From: Ereboglobus sp. PH5-10
GTDB taxonomy: Bacteria > Verrucomicrobiota > Verrucomicrobiia > Opitutales > Opitutaceae
Direction: 5' to 3'
NCBI RefSeq assembly: GCF_029504735.1
Contig: NZ_JAQFIP010000006.1
Span: forward strand, 62,001-126,000
Length of the DNA: 64,000 bases
A program made the translations under genes and the position numbers. The notes under the pieces are model-generated. The model made no database searches, was not told the origin of the DNA, and saw only the letters and a program-made list of their open reading frames with translations. Positions 36,917 through 45,378 of this stretch are shown one piece after another (the stretch's first letter is position 1; every line of letters begins with the position of its first letter).

Positions 36917-37282
36917 TTACTTGATTCGCTTCTTCCGTGACGCCCAGTAGCCAGTTGGCTCAAACGCCACAATGGACTCAACGTGCATTACCGTCTTTTC
37001 TCCTTTTCGCGCTATATAGATATCTTCCTGCATTGGATACCGAGTGCGATGAACCTCCGAGCAAATTTTAATCCTCTCGGGTGTAATGCGTTCAATGGAT
37101 GTAATCTTGCATGAACCTGACATCTCTCTCGCCAACGCAGCCACTTGTTCCTGGCCAAGGTCCAGCCGTTCCGCGTTCTCTTGCAATACCGCCAGCCGCC
37201 CCGGGGCTCGATACTCCCTGCTTATGCAACCAGCACAGAATAAACCTGAAAGCATGAATAGAAAAAGGGTAGGCGCTTTCAT
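36917..37282 (-). CDS. small lipoprotein, unknown
   Basis: 121 residues. An N-terminal signal with lipobox FCAGC (Cys19). The remainder is a single compact domain with a CKITSIERITPERIKICSEV segment, a conserved-looking pair of cysteines in it and a C-terminal RKKR tail. Not recognised. It converges with mnmG after a 181-base gap and lies next to an inverted-repeat element. Confidence 0.6.
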   Translation of the reverse strand: MKAPTLFLFMLSGLFCAGCISREYRAPGRLAVLQENAERLDLGQEQVAALAREMSGSCKITSIERITPERIKICSEVHRTRYPMQEDIYIARKGEKTVMHVESIVAFEPTGYWASRKKRIK

Positions 37283-37349
37283 TTTTCAATAGATGTTAGA
37301 AATGAGCCGCGCGCAGGCAAGCGTGTTTGCCTTGGATATATCGCTGTTG

Positions 37350-37532
37350 GTGTGACCAGAAGTTGTGTCAAAAAGACAATGCAGGGTGAATGAAACGTGT
37401 CAGCACCCTGGGAGCGCGGGCATCTTTGCCCGCAAAACGAATGACTCAAGTTGTGCGAAAATACATTGCGGGCAAGATGCCCGCGCTCCCAGGGCGCAAG
37501 CGTGATTTGACACAACCTCTGGTCACACCCTG
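37350..37532. mobile_element. MITE-like element with 9-bp direct repeats
   Basis: Terminal inverted repeats of about 22 bp (TGTGACCAGAAGTTGTGTCA at the left; one mismatch at the right end near 37508-37529) enclose 183 bp with no coding capacity. Identical 9-mers TCGCTGTTG stand immediately outside both ends (37341-37349 and 37533-37541), as expected for a target-site duplication. A family III palindrome (37406-37494) forms the interior. No transposase with matching ends is in the window. Confidence 0.65.
37406..37494. repeat. palindromic element, family III, copy 2
   Basis: Arms 37406-37432 and 37468-37494 with the GCGGGCAT-CTT-GCCCGC core, as in the copy at 7883. It is nested inside the inverted-repeat element. 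Confidence 0.8.
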
Positions 37533-37541
37533 TCGCTGTTG

Positions 37542-37779
37542 AATGGGAAAGGGGCGGGCGGGGGCGGGCGTTTGGCGCTGGTGCCTTTGGACGGTCTTTT
37601 TCGCCGATGGTGGTCGTTTTGGGCGTCGCAAGCGACGCCCCTACGCCTGGGAATTGTTGCGCGGGAAACGACAGGATGCCGTTTTAGACTTGGTTGTCAG
37701 CGCTGCGCCGCCACGTCGCTACGGGGCTTGACGATTTGGGCGGGGTGGGGTCGAGTCGGTGCTACTTAATCTAACCATC
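37542..37779. other. intergenic stretch upstream of the antiporter gene
   Basis: Between the inverted-repeat element and the antiporter start. It contains the GGGCGTCGC palindrome at 37621-37640 and G-rich runs. The right-hand end presumably holds the promoter of the antiporter gene, but no clear -35/-10 pair was seen. Confidence 0.5.
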
Positions 37780-40080
37780 ATGGACCAAGGGATTTTTTTA
37801 ATACAGGACCTCGCCTTGGTGCTCGTTGTCGCCGCAATCGCCGGGTGGGTTTGCCAGCGCATCGGGCTGTCCGTTGTTGTCGGCTACCTGATGGCGGGCA
37901 TGCTCATTTCGCTGCATCCGTTCACCGAGCCGATGTTGCGAGATCCGGCTCGTATTGAACGGCTTGCGCAAATGGGTCTGGTTTTTCTGATGTTCGGAAT
38001 CGGGTTGCGATTGAGTTTGCGACGGTTGCGACGGCTCGGGCTTTCGGTGATGCTGGCGGTGTTTGTCAGCGCGAGCACGATTTATTACATCACGCGCATG
38101 GTGGCAACGGGGGTGTTTGCCATGCCGCCGATGCAGGGGCTTTTTCTCGCGGGCATGCTGATGGTGTCGTCGTCGGCAATCATCAGCAAGGTGCTTGAGG
38201 AAACGGGTGGCGCCCACGAGCGCGCGGGGCAAACGGCGATGGGCGTGGTGGTGCTTGAGGATGTCGTCGCGGTGATTCTCGTGGCGATGCTCAACTCGGT
38301 CGCGAAATTCGGCGGCACGCAGGAGGCGCACATCGGCGGCACGCTGGGCACGTTTGCGATGTTTGTCTTGATGGCGAGCGTGGCGGGGTTGCTTTTTGTG
38401 CCGTGGCTGTTGCGCAAGCTGAGTATTTCGGCGAGCGGCGAATTGCAGACCGTGGCGGTGGCCGGCATTTTGCTCGGGCTGGCGCTGGTGGCAAACGAGG
38501 CGGGGTATTCGCTCGCGCTGGGCGCGTTTTTGCTCGGCATGATCGTGGCGGAAACACCGCAGCGCATTCAGGTGGAGCGCACGTTCGAGGGAATGACTGA
38601 TGTGTTTTCGTCGGTGTTTTTTGTGGCGATCGGACTGCAAATCGAACCGGGGCTGCTGATTTCCTCGTGGAAAATGATCGTGGCGGTCGCGGCGCTCACG
38701 ATTGTGGTGCGCACGTTTGCGGTTTCGTTCGGACTGTCGTTGATCGGCACACCGATGTGCAACGCGCTCCGGGCCGGCTTGATGGTGACGCCCATCGGCG
38801 AGTTTTCCTTCATAATTGCGCAAGTCGGTGTCACAGCGATGCTTGTGCCAAAGGAATTTTATCCAATCGCCGTGGGGGTTTCGCTGCTGACGACCGTGTG
38901 CGCGCCTTCGCTGACTCGCAATGCCGGAAAAATCAGCAAGTGGATTGTCGACCGCCTGCCCGGGTGGATGCGCACGTGGCACTCGTATTACAACACGCAG
39001 CTCGACCGCATGAAAATGCGCCGCAAGAAAAACGTGCTCTGGCAGTTGAGCCGCAAGCGCATCATTCAGGTCGCCGTCGAGGTGCTCATGGTCACGGGCG
39101 TGATGGTTTTTTCGCGTCCGCTGCTCGGGTTGCTGACGGACTGGCTCGGCGAAGACTGGCTGTTTCCAAACGGGCTGTTCGTGCTGTTCTGGCTGCTCAT
39201 GATGGTCGTGGTGCTGGCGCCGCTCGTGGCGTTGTGGCGAAATCTTTCCGCATTGAGCCTGCTTTACGCGCAAGTGCTCGTGCCGCGGCGCACAACCGGA
39301 TCGCATCGTTTGCGACCCGTGATGGAGGCAATGTTCAAGATTCTCTCGGGCACGATCATGTTTGTGTGGTTTTTCACGCTGTTGCCGTCGATGCCCGGCA
39401 CGCGCTGGTTCCTGCTCACGAGCGTGCTCGCGGCGGCCGTGCTGCTATTCATGCTTCGTCGCAGGTTGATTTACTGGCACAGCGAAATGGAGTCCGAACT
39501 GCACTCGATGCTCAACCATCCCGCGCAGCTGGGCGTGGAAACCGCGGCGCCCTGGCTCGCCATGCGCGACGATTGGGGCATCCGCGCGACGAGCTGCACA
39601 CTGCCCGATCTTGTTGATTGTCAAGGAAAACGAATCAGCGAGCTCGATTTGCGCGCGCGTTATGGCTGCGTGGTTGCCGGCATTGAGCGCCAAGGCGTGA
39701 TGATTCCCCACCCAGGCTCCGACGAGGTGCTTTATCCGCGCGACAAAGTTTTGCTGATAGGCACCGAGGAACAAGTGAGCGAAGGCAAAAAAATGCTCAC
39801 CGCTGTTTCCGGCCGCGCCCACATGGCCGAATTTGACGACGCGCGCATAGACACGTTGCTGGTGCCGCCGGACAGCCGCGCGGCGGGAAACGACTTGCGT
39901 TCGCTCGCGCTCGCGCAAACGCACCGCGTGCAAATCCTGGGCATACGCCGCGAGAACCGCCGCATACTCAACCCCGACGGAAACGAAGTGCTCATGGCCG
40001 GCGACGAATTGCTCGTGATAAGCACGCCCGACGAGTTGCGCGCGTTCAACGCCTGGCTTGCGGAGCCGGGCGAAGGGTAG
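37780..40080 (+). CDS. CPA2-type (KefB-like) monovalent cation/proton antiporter with two TrkA-C-like domains
   Basis: 766 residues from the ATG at 37780 (MDQGIFLIQDLALVLVVAAIAG). Residues up to about 380 form the multi-helix exchanger fold (GYLMAGMLISLHPF, LFLAGMLMVSSSAIISKVLEE, VVLEDVVAVILVAML with the paired acidic residues, FLLGMIVAETP). Then a basic linker, a further membrane section at about 430-560, and two C-terminal RCK_C/TrkA-C-like units (about 590-680 and 700-760; GDELLVIS end). No NAD-binding RCK_N Rossmann motif is visible between them, unlike KefB or KefC. Likely K+ or Na+ efflux with proton entry. Confidence 0.88.
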   Translation: MDQGIFLIQDLALVLVVAAIAGWVCQRIGLSVVVGYLMAGMLISLHPFTEPMLRDPARIERLAQMGLVFLMFGIGLRLSLRRLRRLGLSVMLAVFVSASTIYYITRMVATGVFAMPPMQGLFLAGMLMVSSSAIISKVLEETGGAHERAGQTAMGVVVLEDVVAVILVAMLNSVAKFGGTQEAHIGGTLGTFAMFVLMASVAGLLFVPWLLRKLSISASGELQTVAVAGILLGLALVANEAGYSLALGAFLLGMIVAETPQRIQVERTFEGMTDVFSSVFFVAIGLQIEPGLLISSWKMIVAVAALTIVVRTFAVSFGLSLIGTPMCNALRAGLMVTPIGEFSFIIAQVGVTAMLVPKEFYPIAVGVSLLTTVCAPSLTRNAGKISKWIVDRLPGWMRTWHSYYNTQLDRMKMRRKKNVLWQLSRKRIIQVAVEVLMVTGVMVFSRPLLGLLTDWLGEDWLFPNGLFVLFWLLMMVVVLAPLVALWRNLSALSLLYAQVLVPRRTTGSHRLRPVMEAMFKILSGTIMFVWFFTLLPSMPGTRWFLLTSVLAAAVLLFMLRRRLIYWHSEMESELHSMLNHPAQLGVETAAPWLAMRDDWGIRATSCTLPDLVDCQGKRISELDLRARYGCVVAGIERQGVMIPHPGSDEVLYPRDKVLLIGTEEQVSEGKKMLTAVSGRAHMAEFDDARIDTLLVPPDSRAAGNDLRSLALAQTHRVQILGIRRENRRILNPDGNEVLMAGDELLVISTPDELRAFNAWLAEPGEG

Positions 40081-40272
40081 GGCGCTCCGGGCAAAACGAC
40101 CGTTTGACACCGTTCCGGCACGCCGCAATCGCCACCGCCCACTTCCCGTTATTTTTTGGCGCGCCAGGCGAGCGCTCCCCGCCGGCGAAACCCAATCGCG
40201 TGTTGCTATTTTTCCGCGGGACGCTACGCATTTTCGGCTTCACCCACGTTTTAGCCTGAGATTTTTCCCAAA

Positions 40273-40770
40273 ATGAAATCCGAATCCGCCGCTCCTCTTG
40301 TCGCAATTATCATGGGCAGCCAGTCCGACTGGCCCGTGCTCGAAAATGCCGCCAAGACCCTCGCCGATTTCGGCGTCGCCCACGAAGCGCGGGTTATCAG
40401 CGCGCACCGCACGCCGCACGCCGCATTCGAGTATGCGACATCGGCGCAAAAACGCGGCTTGAAATGCATCATCGCCGGCGCGGGCATGGCGGCGCATCTC
40501 GCGGGTGTCATGGCCGGTCTCACGCAACTTCCCGTGCTCGGCGTGCCGATGGAGTCGCCGCAGTTGAAGGGCATCGACTCTCTTCTTTCCACCGTGCAAA
40601 TGCCGGGCGGCGTGCCCGTGGCGACATTCGCAATCGGCAAGGCCGGCGCGGTGAACGCGGCGCTGTTTGCCGTGTCGATGCTCGCGCTGAACGATGAGAG
40701 CCTTTCAAAGTCGCTCAGCGATTTCCGCGCCTCGCAGGCGAAAAAAGTGCTCGATATCAAACTCGGCTAA
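40273..40770 (+). CDS. purE: N5-carboxyaminoimidazole ribonucleotide mutase, class I PurE
   Basis: 165 residues, the usual size. IIMGSQSDWPVL (12-23) binds the phosphate, ISAHRTP (43-48) carries the catalytic His45, and AGAGMAAHLAGVMAG and GVPM complete the active site. It moves the carboxyl group from N5-CAIR to give CAIR in purine synthesis. A PurK partner is not next to it. It is a lone gene between the antiporter and an organophosphate transporter. Confidence 0.96.
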   Translation: MKSESAAPLVAIIMGSQSDWPVLENAAKTLADFGVAHEARVISAHRTPHAAFEYATSAQKRGLKCIIAGAGMAAHLAGVMAGLTQLPVLGVPMESPQLKGIDSLLSTVQMPGGVPVATFAIGKAGAVNAALFAVSMLALNDESLSKSLSDFRASQAKKVLDIKLG

Positions 40771-40863
40771 ACGCCTTTCCCCGCCGTTGTCCTGAAACGT
40801 GCGCCTTCGCTTCGCCGCCCGCCGGCGCGATCCCGTTTAATTAATCCCCAAAACAAAAAACAC

Positions 40864-42261
40864 ATGACCCCTGAACAGGCCAAGAGATTCAAATACTGGC
40901 AGACGCGCACGATCATCGGCACAATGGTCGGCTACGCGCTCTATTATTTCGTGAGGAAAAACTTCAGCCTCGCGATGCCGGGATTGGAGGCGGACATGGG
41001 CATCACCAAGGTGCAGTTGGGATTTTTCCTGACTTTGCACGGCGTCATTTACGGATGCTCGCGCTTTGTCAACGGCTTCATCGCCGACCGTGTGAGCGGG
41101 CGCAAGTTCATGACGCTCGGGCTGGTGCTTTGCTCGCTGGCCAATTACGCGTTCGGGTTCAGCGACACGTTCGCGCGGTGGACGACCGGCATGTCGAACG
41201 GCGCGCAGTTTCTTTCCGTCACGGTTGTGTTCATGGGCGTCATTTGGGTGATGAACGGCTTTGTCCAGGGCATGGGCGTGCCTCCCGTCAACCGCCTGCT
41301 GACCCACTGGATTCCGGCCAGGGAGCTGGCCACAAAAATGTCCGTCTGGAACACGTCGCACTCAATCGGCGCCGGGCTCGTGGTTATTCTTTGCGGTTAC
41401 CTGATGACGCATTTCGGTGTCGGCGCGTGGCGGTTGTGCTTTTTTGTCCCGGCAACGATTTCGCTTTGCGGCGCCGTCTGGCTGTGGTTCACGTTGCGCG
41501 ACACGCCCTCCTCGCTGGGGCTTCCCGAGCTGACAAACACCGCCACCGCAGGAAAGGTCGAAAAAACGGACACCAAATCGCCCGCATACAGGGCCTTCGT
41601 GCGCAAGCAGGTTTTTGGCAACCGCATCATCTGGACGATCGCGTTCGTCAACTTCCTCGTTTACATCGTCCGCTTCACCATTCTCGACTGGGGCCCGACG
41701 CTCCTCAAGGAAACCAAGGGCGTGTCGCTCGCCTCGGCGGGCTGGATGGTCGCCCTCTTCGAAATCGCGGGCATCGTGGGAATGCTCGTCGCCGGCTGGG
41801 CGACGGACCGGTTCCTGAAAAGCCGCGCCCACCGCACCTGCGTGTTTTGCATGATCGGCGCCGCCGTTTCGATGCTCCTGTTCTGGAAAATCCCGGCGGA
41901 CGCGCATCCCATCGCCACCTTTGTCGCGCTCTGCATGGCGGGCTTCTTCATCTACGGCCCGCAAGCCCTGCTCGGCATCGCCACCTCCAACCATGCGACC
42001 AAAAAAGCCTCCGCCACCGGCAACGGCCTTGTGGGACTCTTCGGTTACGCCAGCACGGTGATCTCGGGACTGGGCATCGGGTTCATGGCCAAAAATTACG
42101 GCTGGGATCACACCTTTGTGGCGTTGCTCGGCGTCGCCATCTTCACCATCCTCGTCCTGCTGACCATCTGGAACATCAAGGCCGACAGCTACGAGGAGGC
42201 CGAAAAACTTGAAGCCAAAATCGCCGCCAAATACAAAGACGGAAATCCCTTAACGAACTAA
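40864..42261 (+). CDS. organophosphate:phosphate antiporter (OPA/GlpT-UhpT family)
   Basis: 465 residues with 12 membrane helices. Early WQTRTIIGTMVGYALYYFVRKNFSLAMP is the OPA-family signature; the middle has NGFVQGMGVPPVNRLLTHW and NTSHSIGAG. A central loop with TAGKVEKTDTKSP separates the two six-helix halves. Substrates of the family are glycerol-3-phosphate, hexose phosphates or phosphoglycerate in exchange for phosphate. The specificity is not clear from sequence. The next gene, a pentose- or hexulose-phosphate epimerase, starts 1 base after this stop, so the pair probably feeds an imported sugar phosphate into metabolism. Confidence 0.88.
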   Translation: MTPEQAKRFKYWQTRTIIGTMVGYALYYFVRKNFSLAMPGLEADMGITKVQLGFFLTLHGVIYGCSRFVNGFIADRVSGRKFMTLGLVLCSLANYAFGFSDTFARWTTGMSNGAQFLSVTVVFMGVIWVMNGFVQGMGVPPVNRLLTHWIPARELATKMSVWNTSHSIGAGLVVILCGYLMTHFGVGAWRLCFFVPATISLCGAVWLWFTLRDTPSSLGLPELTNTATAGKVEKTDTKSPAYRAFVRKQVFGNRIIWTIAFVNFLVYIVRFTILDWGPTLLKETKGVSLASAGWMVALFEIAGIVGMLVAGWATDRFLKSRAHRTCVFCMIGAAVSMLLFWKIPADAHPIATFVALCMAGFFIYGPQALLGIATSNHATKKASATGNGLVGLFGYASTVISGLGIGFMAKNYGWDHTFVALLGVAIFTILVLLTIWNIKADSYEEAEKLEAKIAAKYKDGNPLTN

Positions 42262-42262
42262 A

Positions 42263-42928
42263 ATGGAACGAAAAATCTCAGTGTCATTAATGTGCGCCGA
42301 CCTGTTGAATCTGGAGTCGGAAATCAAGCAGTTGGAAAAATCCGGCGTGGATTACCTCCACATGGACATCACCGACGGGCACCTGGTCCCGAACCTGACG
42401 TTCGGCCCCGATTTTGTGACGGCGATGCACCGCGTCAGCAACACGCCCACCGACACCCACCTCATGGTGAAAGACCCGGAGCTGATTCTCTCCAAGCTGA
42501 ACATCCGCAAAGGCGACATCCTCTCCGCGCATGTGGAGCTCGACCGCGATTTCGCGTCGATGAGCAAAACCGTGCGCGCCGCCGGCGGAAAATTCGGCCT
42601 CGCAATCAACCCCGAAACTTCGATCGAGGCGCTCGAACCCTGGCTCGGCATCATCGACGTCGTCATCCTGATGCTCGTGCGTCCGGGCTTCGCCGGCGGC
42701 AAGCTGATCGACGGCATCCTGGACAAAGTGCCCCAAGCGCGCGCCTATCTCGACGCGCGCGGCCATGCCGACGTGCTCATCAGCGTCGATGGAAGCGTGA
42801 GCACCGAACGCGCGCGCCTGATGGCCGGCATGGGCGCGAACCTATTCGTCGGCGGCACCACGGCGGTATACCGCCCCGGCCAGCCGCTCGAGCAATCCAT
42901 GCGGGAATTTCGCGCGGCGATATCCTGA
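42263..42928 (+). CDS. ribulose-phosphate 3-epimerase family protein (paralogue)
   Basis: 221 residues, TIM barrel. The two catalytic Asp motifs are MDITDGHLVPNLTFGPD (about 34-50) and ISVDGSVS (about 173-180), with DTHLMV and RPGFAGG between them. SVDGSVS differs from the VDGGI of true Rpe (the second paralogue at 47226 has VDGGI), so a different sugar phosphate such as allulose-6-phosphate is possible. Translational coupling with the organophosphate transporter supports a role in the use of imported sugar phosphate. AlsE-like identity is only a guess. Confidence 0.82.
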   Translation: MERKISVSLMCADLLNLESEIKQLEKSGVDYLHMDITDGHLVPNLTFGPDFVTAMHRVSNTPTDTHLMVKDPELILSKLNIRKGDILSAHVELDRDFASMSKTVRAAGGKFGLAINPETSIEALEPWLGIIDVVILMLVRPGFAGGKLIDGILDKVPQARAYLDARGHADVLISVDGSVSTERARLMAGMGANLFVGGTTAVYRPGQPLEQSMREFRAAIS

Positions 42929-42946
42929 TTTGACTGCCGGCCCCGC

Positions 42947-43831
42947 TCACGAATACCGCATGCTTTTGCCGAGGTAGTTGAGCGTCCAAAGTTCTTTCCA
43001 CGTGCGGTAGCGGCCGGCGTTGGTGATGCGGCCTTGCTCCTCGCGTTGAAGCGGTGTCGTCAGGAAACCCATCTCGACATTGAGGCGCTCGATCATGCGT
43101 TGGTGCGCGTTGGTTTCCTCCAGCGGATCACTGGTGTGCGGCACCGGGGTCTCGTTATTCTTTTCGAGGCGGTTTTTGTGACGCTTGAGCAACGATGTCA
43201 GCGATCGAATCCACGGTCTGCGCTCAACAAACCAGTTTTCCGGATAAAACCCGGCGTAGGGCATGAAGGTGTTGTCGGTCACGTAACGGCATCCGTCGGC
43301 GGTCAGCGTTGAGAGTCCGATGATTGTCGCCATTCCATTGGTTTTTGTTTGCGGCAGAAATGTGATTTGAAGGCGCGTCGCGGTAGAGGCGTCCTGGTAA
43401 ACGGATATGCGCACATGCACGCTGTCCATGACCCACGCGCGCATCGAGCACAGGTGGACAAAACCGTTGGCGCGGATATCCTCCCGCATTTTGAGGAATC
43501 GTTTTTGCGTGGGCCACTCCTCGCCGGATTCGTTGGGCTCGTAATTCGGGAAGAGCGGCAGTTCGCTGTAACTGTATGCCTTGATTGCCATCCAGTTGTA
43601 GAGCGTTTCGCCGAGGAACCAGATCAGCGCGAACATAACCACCAGCATCCAATACGGATGGTCGAGCATCAGCAATCCCTTCAGCACATACGCGCCGCCG
43701 GTGGAAAAAATCCCCCAGCGCAGCCAGCGGTTCACCAGCGCGATGATCGGCGACGCCTCGGTCCGGTTGATTTGAATCAACACAAGCGAAACGACCATCG
43801 CGAAAACAATGATGTATGCGGCGTTTTCCAT
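42947..43831 (-). CDS. membrane-anchored protein, unknown
   Basis: 294 residues from the ATG at 43831; the 20 extra upstream residues would be encoded by the heptad array and are not used here. Two or three hydrophobic segments at about 5-22, 33-55 and 58-80, then a soluble part with LTADGCRYVTDNTFMPYAGFYP and ENWFVERRPW. The soluble part is Arg- and Asn-rich near DPLEETNAHQRMIERLN. Not recognised; topology suggests the C-terminal 200 residues are on one side of the inner membrane. Its promoter region is occupied by a heptad array and a family I repeat. Confidence 0.6.
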   Translation of the reverse strand: MENAAYIIVFAMVVSLVLIQINRTEASPIIALVNRWLRWGIFSTGGAYVLKGLLMLDHPYWMLVVMFALIWFLGETLYNWMAIKAYSYSELPLFPNYEPNESGEEWPTQKRFLKMREDIRANGFVHLCSMRAWVMDSVHVRISVYQDASTATRLQITFLPQTKTNGMATIIGLSTLTADGCRYVTDNTFMPYAGFYPENWFVERRPWIRSLTSLLKRHKNRLEKNNETPVPHTSDPLEETNAHQRMIERLNVEMGFLTTPLQREEQGRITNAGRYRTWKELWTLNYLGKSMRYS

Positions 43832-43839
43832 CGTGGAAA

Positions 43840-43867
43840 TTTTCGATTTTCGATTTTCGATTCTCGA
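43840..43867. repeat. heptanucleotide array upstream of the 42947-43831 gene
   Basis: Four tandem 7-mers (TTTTCGA three times, then TTCTCGA) just in front of the start codon. A related CAAAATCGAAAATC sequence is at about 43994-44007 on the other side of the palindromic element. Confidence 0.88.
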
Positions 43868-43896
43868 TTGCGTGCTTCCGCGCGGAATCACGCTTT

Positions 43897-43958
43897 GGTA
43901 GGGCGAACCCTCCGGCTGCGCCGCAACATTAACGGCTCAGCCGGAGGGTTCGCCCTAT
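43897..43958. repeat. palindromic element, family I, copy 5
   Basis: Arms 43897-43923 and 43933-43958 with the GGTAGGGCGAACC ends and one to two mismatches. It separates the membrane protein from dnaN. Confidence 0.85.
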
Positions 43959-44009
43959 CTCAAAATGCGACGAATCAAACATGTCCCAATCGCAAAATCG
44001 AAAATCACC

Positions 44010-45134
44010 TCAGCTCATGCGCACGGGCATGATCACGCAAATAAAGCTGTCGAGCGTCTTGAACACGCCGGGGCTCACCTCGTCCTTCACCTCGAAGAAT
44101 ACCTCGTCCTTGTCGAGCGCCTTGAGCGGATCGAGGATGAAGTTCGGGTTGAAGGCGACTTGGAGTTCGGGACCGCTGTAGGCAATCGCCATGTTTTCAT
44201 GAGCCTCGCCGAAATCGGGGCTTTGCGCCATGACTTCGAGCAAGTTGGTGCTGAGCTTGATTTTGACCGAGTTCGACTTGTCGCTGCACACGAGCGCGGC
44301 GCGATGCACGCATTGGTGGAAAAGCTCGCGCTCGAGCTTGATGCGCTGGTGCGTTTCCTTGGGAATAACCTGGTTGTAATTCGGGTAGTTGCCCTCGACG
44401 ACTTTCGAATAAAGGTAGATGTTGTCGAGCAGGCCGCTGGTGTCCTTTTCGACATTGATTTGGAAGGAGGCGCGGCGTTCGTTGAACGAGACCTTCACCT
44501 TTTCGCCCTTGTCGAGCATGCGGAGAAGCTCGGCGACGGTTTTTGCGGGAACGGTGATGTTGCCGGCGGCATCCTCGGGAATTTCCATTTCCTTGCTCAT
44601 GAGAGCGAGGCGGCGGCCATCGGTCGCGACAACGGAAAACTTGCCGTCCTTGAAGTTGAAATAAACGCCGTTGAGGATGTAGCGCGTTTCGTCGGTGGAT
44701 TGCGCGTAGGCGACGTTTTTGAGCATTCCAATGAGCTCGGTTTGATCGAGCACGAAGGAGCGTTCGTTGCTGAACTCGGGCAGCGGGGGAAACTCCTCCT
44801 TGCCGATGCCCATGATGCGAAAGTTGGAGCCGCCGGAGGTGAGCTTGACCTGGTGGTTCGGCGAGGCGTCAAAGGAAACGTCGATGTTGGGCAGTTCGCG
44901 AACGATTGTGGCGAGGCGCTTCACGGGAAGCGTGACGGTGCCGGGTTGCGAAACCTCCGCCTTGATTTTGCAGCGGATGCCGAGGTCGAGGTTCGTGGTG
45001 GTGAGCGAGATGGAGTCTTTTTCAGCCTCGATCAGCACGTTGCTCAATATGGGCATTGTGGCCTTTGAGCCTACGACATTAAGGACTTGTGCCAGTCCGT
45101 TGCTGAAGTGATCGCGGTTGATCTTGAATTTCAT
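44010..45134 (-). CDS. dnaN: DNA polymerase III beta subunit (sliding clamp)
   Basis: 374 residues, the normal size for the three-domain ring clamp. N-terminus [38 protein letters not shown] is typical, as are the central [23 protein letters not shown] and the C-terminus [12 protein letters not shown]. It encircles DNA and tethers polymerase III and other clamp users. In many genomes dnaN follows dnaA at the origin. Here dnaA is not adjacent, but the gap upstream of dnaN contains DnaA-box-like sequences. Single-gene unit, strand opposite to most neighbours to the left. Confidence 0.97.
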   Translation of the reverse strand: MKFKINRDHFSNGLAQVLNVVGSKATMPILSNVLIEAEKDSISLTTTNLDLGIRCKIKAEVSQPGTVTLPVKRLATIVRELPNIDVSFDASPNHQVKLTSGGSNFRIMGIGKEEFPPLPEFSNERSFVLDQTELIGMLKNVAYAQSTDETRYILNGVYFNFKDGKFSVVATDGRRLALMSKEMEIPEDAAGNITVPAKTVAELLRMLDKGEKVKVSFNERRASFQINVEKDTSGLLDNIYLYSKVVEGNYPNYNQVIPKETHQRIKLERELFHQCVHRAALVCSDKSNSVKIKLSTNLLEVMAQSPDFGEAHENMAIAYSGPELQVAFNPNFILDPLKALDKDEVFFEVKDEVSPGVFKTLDSFICVIMPVRMS

Positions 45135-45378
45135 ATGATGTGGGATGGTGACGAAACAGGAGCGACTTTGAAAGGATTAACAAATGGTAAATACTTACTA
45201 AATCAATAAAGAATGATATCCGTATTATTATGGGGTGTGAAAAACGGGCACAAGCCGGTTTTTCCCCAGTGAAAACACGCCAAAAAAGGCCTGTGAACAA
45301 ATGCGGACGGGAGCGTTAATAAGCGGGTGGTTGTTCACAAAAGGAAGTTGTTGGAAAGTTGCGGGCAGGTTGCTCACA
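45135..45378. other. AT-rich gap with DnaA-box-like 9-mers, candidate oriC
   Basis: The 239-base gap between dnaN and pssA contains four 9-mers close to the DnaA box TTWTNCACA: TTTTTCACA (minus strand 45236-45244), TTGTTCACA (minus strand 45292-45300), TTGTTCACA (plus strand 45331-45339) and TTGCTCACA (45370-45378, overlapping the pssA end). The stretch 45181-45232 is strongly AT-rich and could be an unwinding element. No perfect TTATCCACA is present. It may also serve as the dnaN promoter region. Confidence 0.4.

Noticed and set aside
37621-37640. GGGCGTCGC palindrome as a terminator
   Set aside because: No T-run follows and no gene ends just before it; kept only as a repeat related to the real terminator at 23576-23609.
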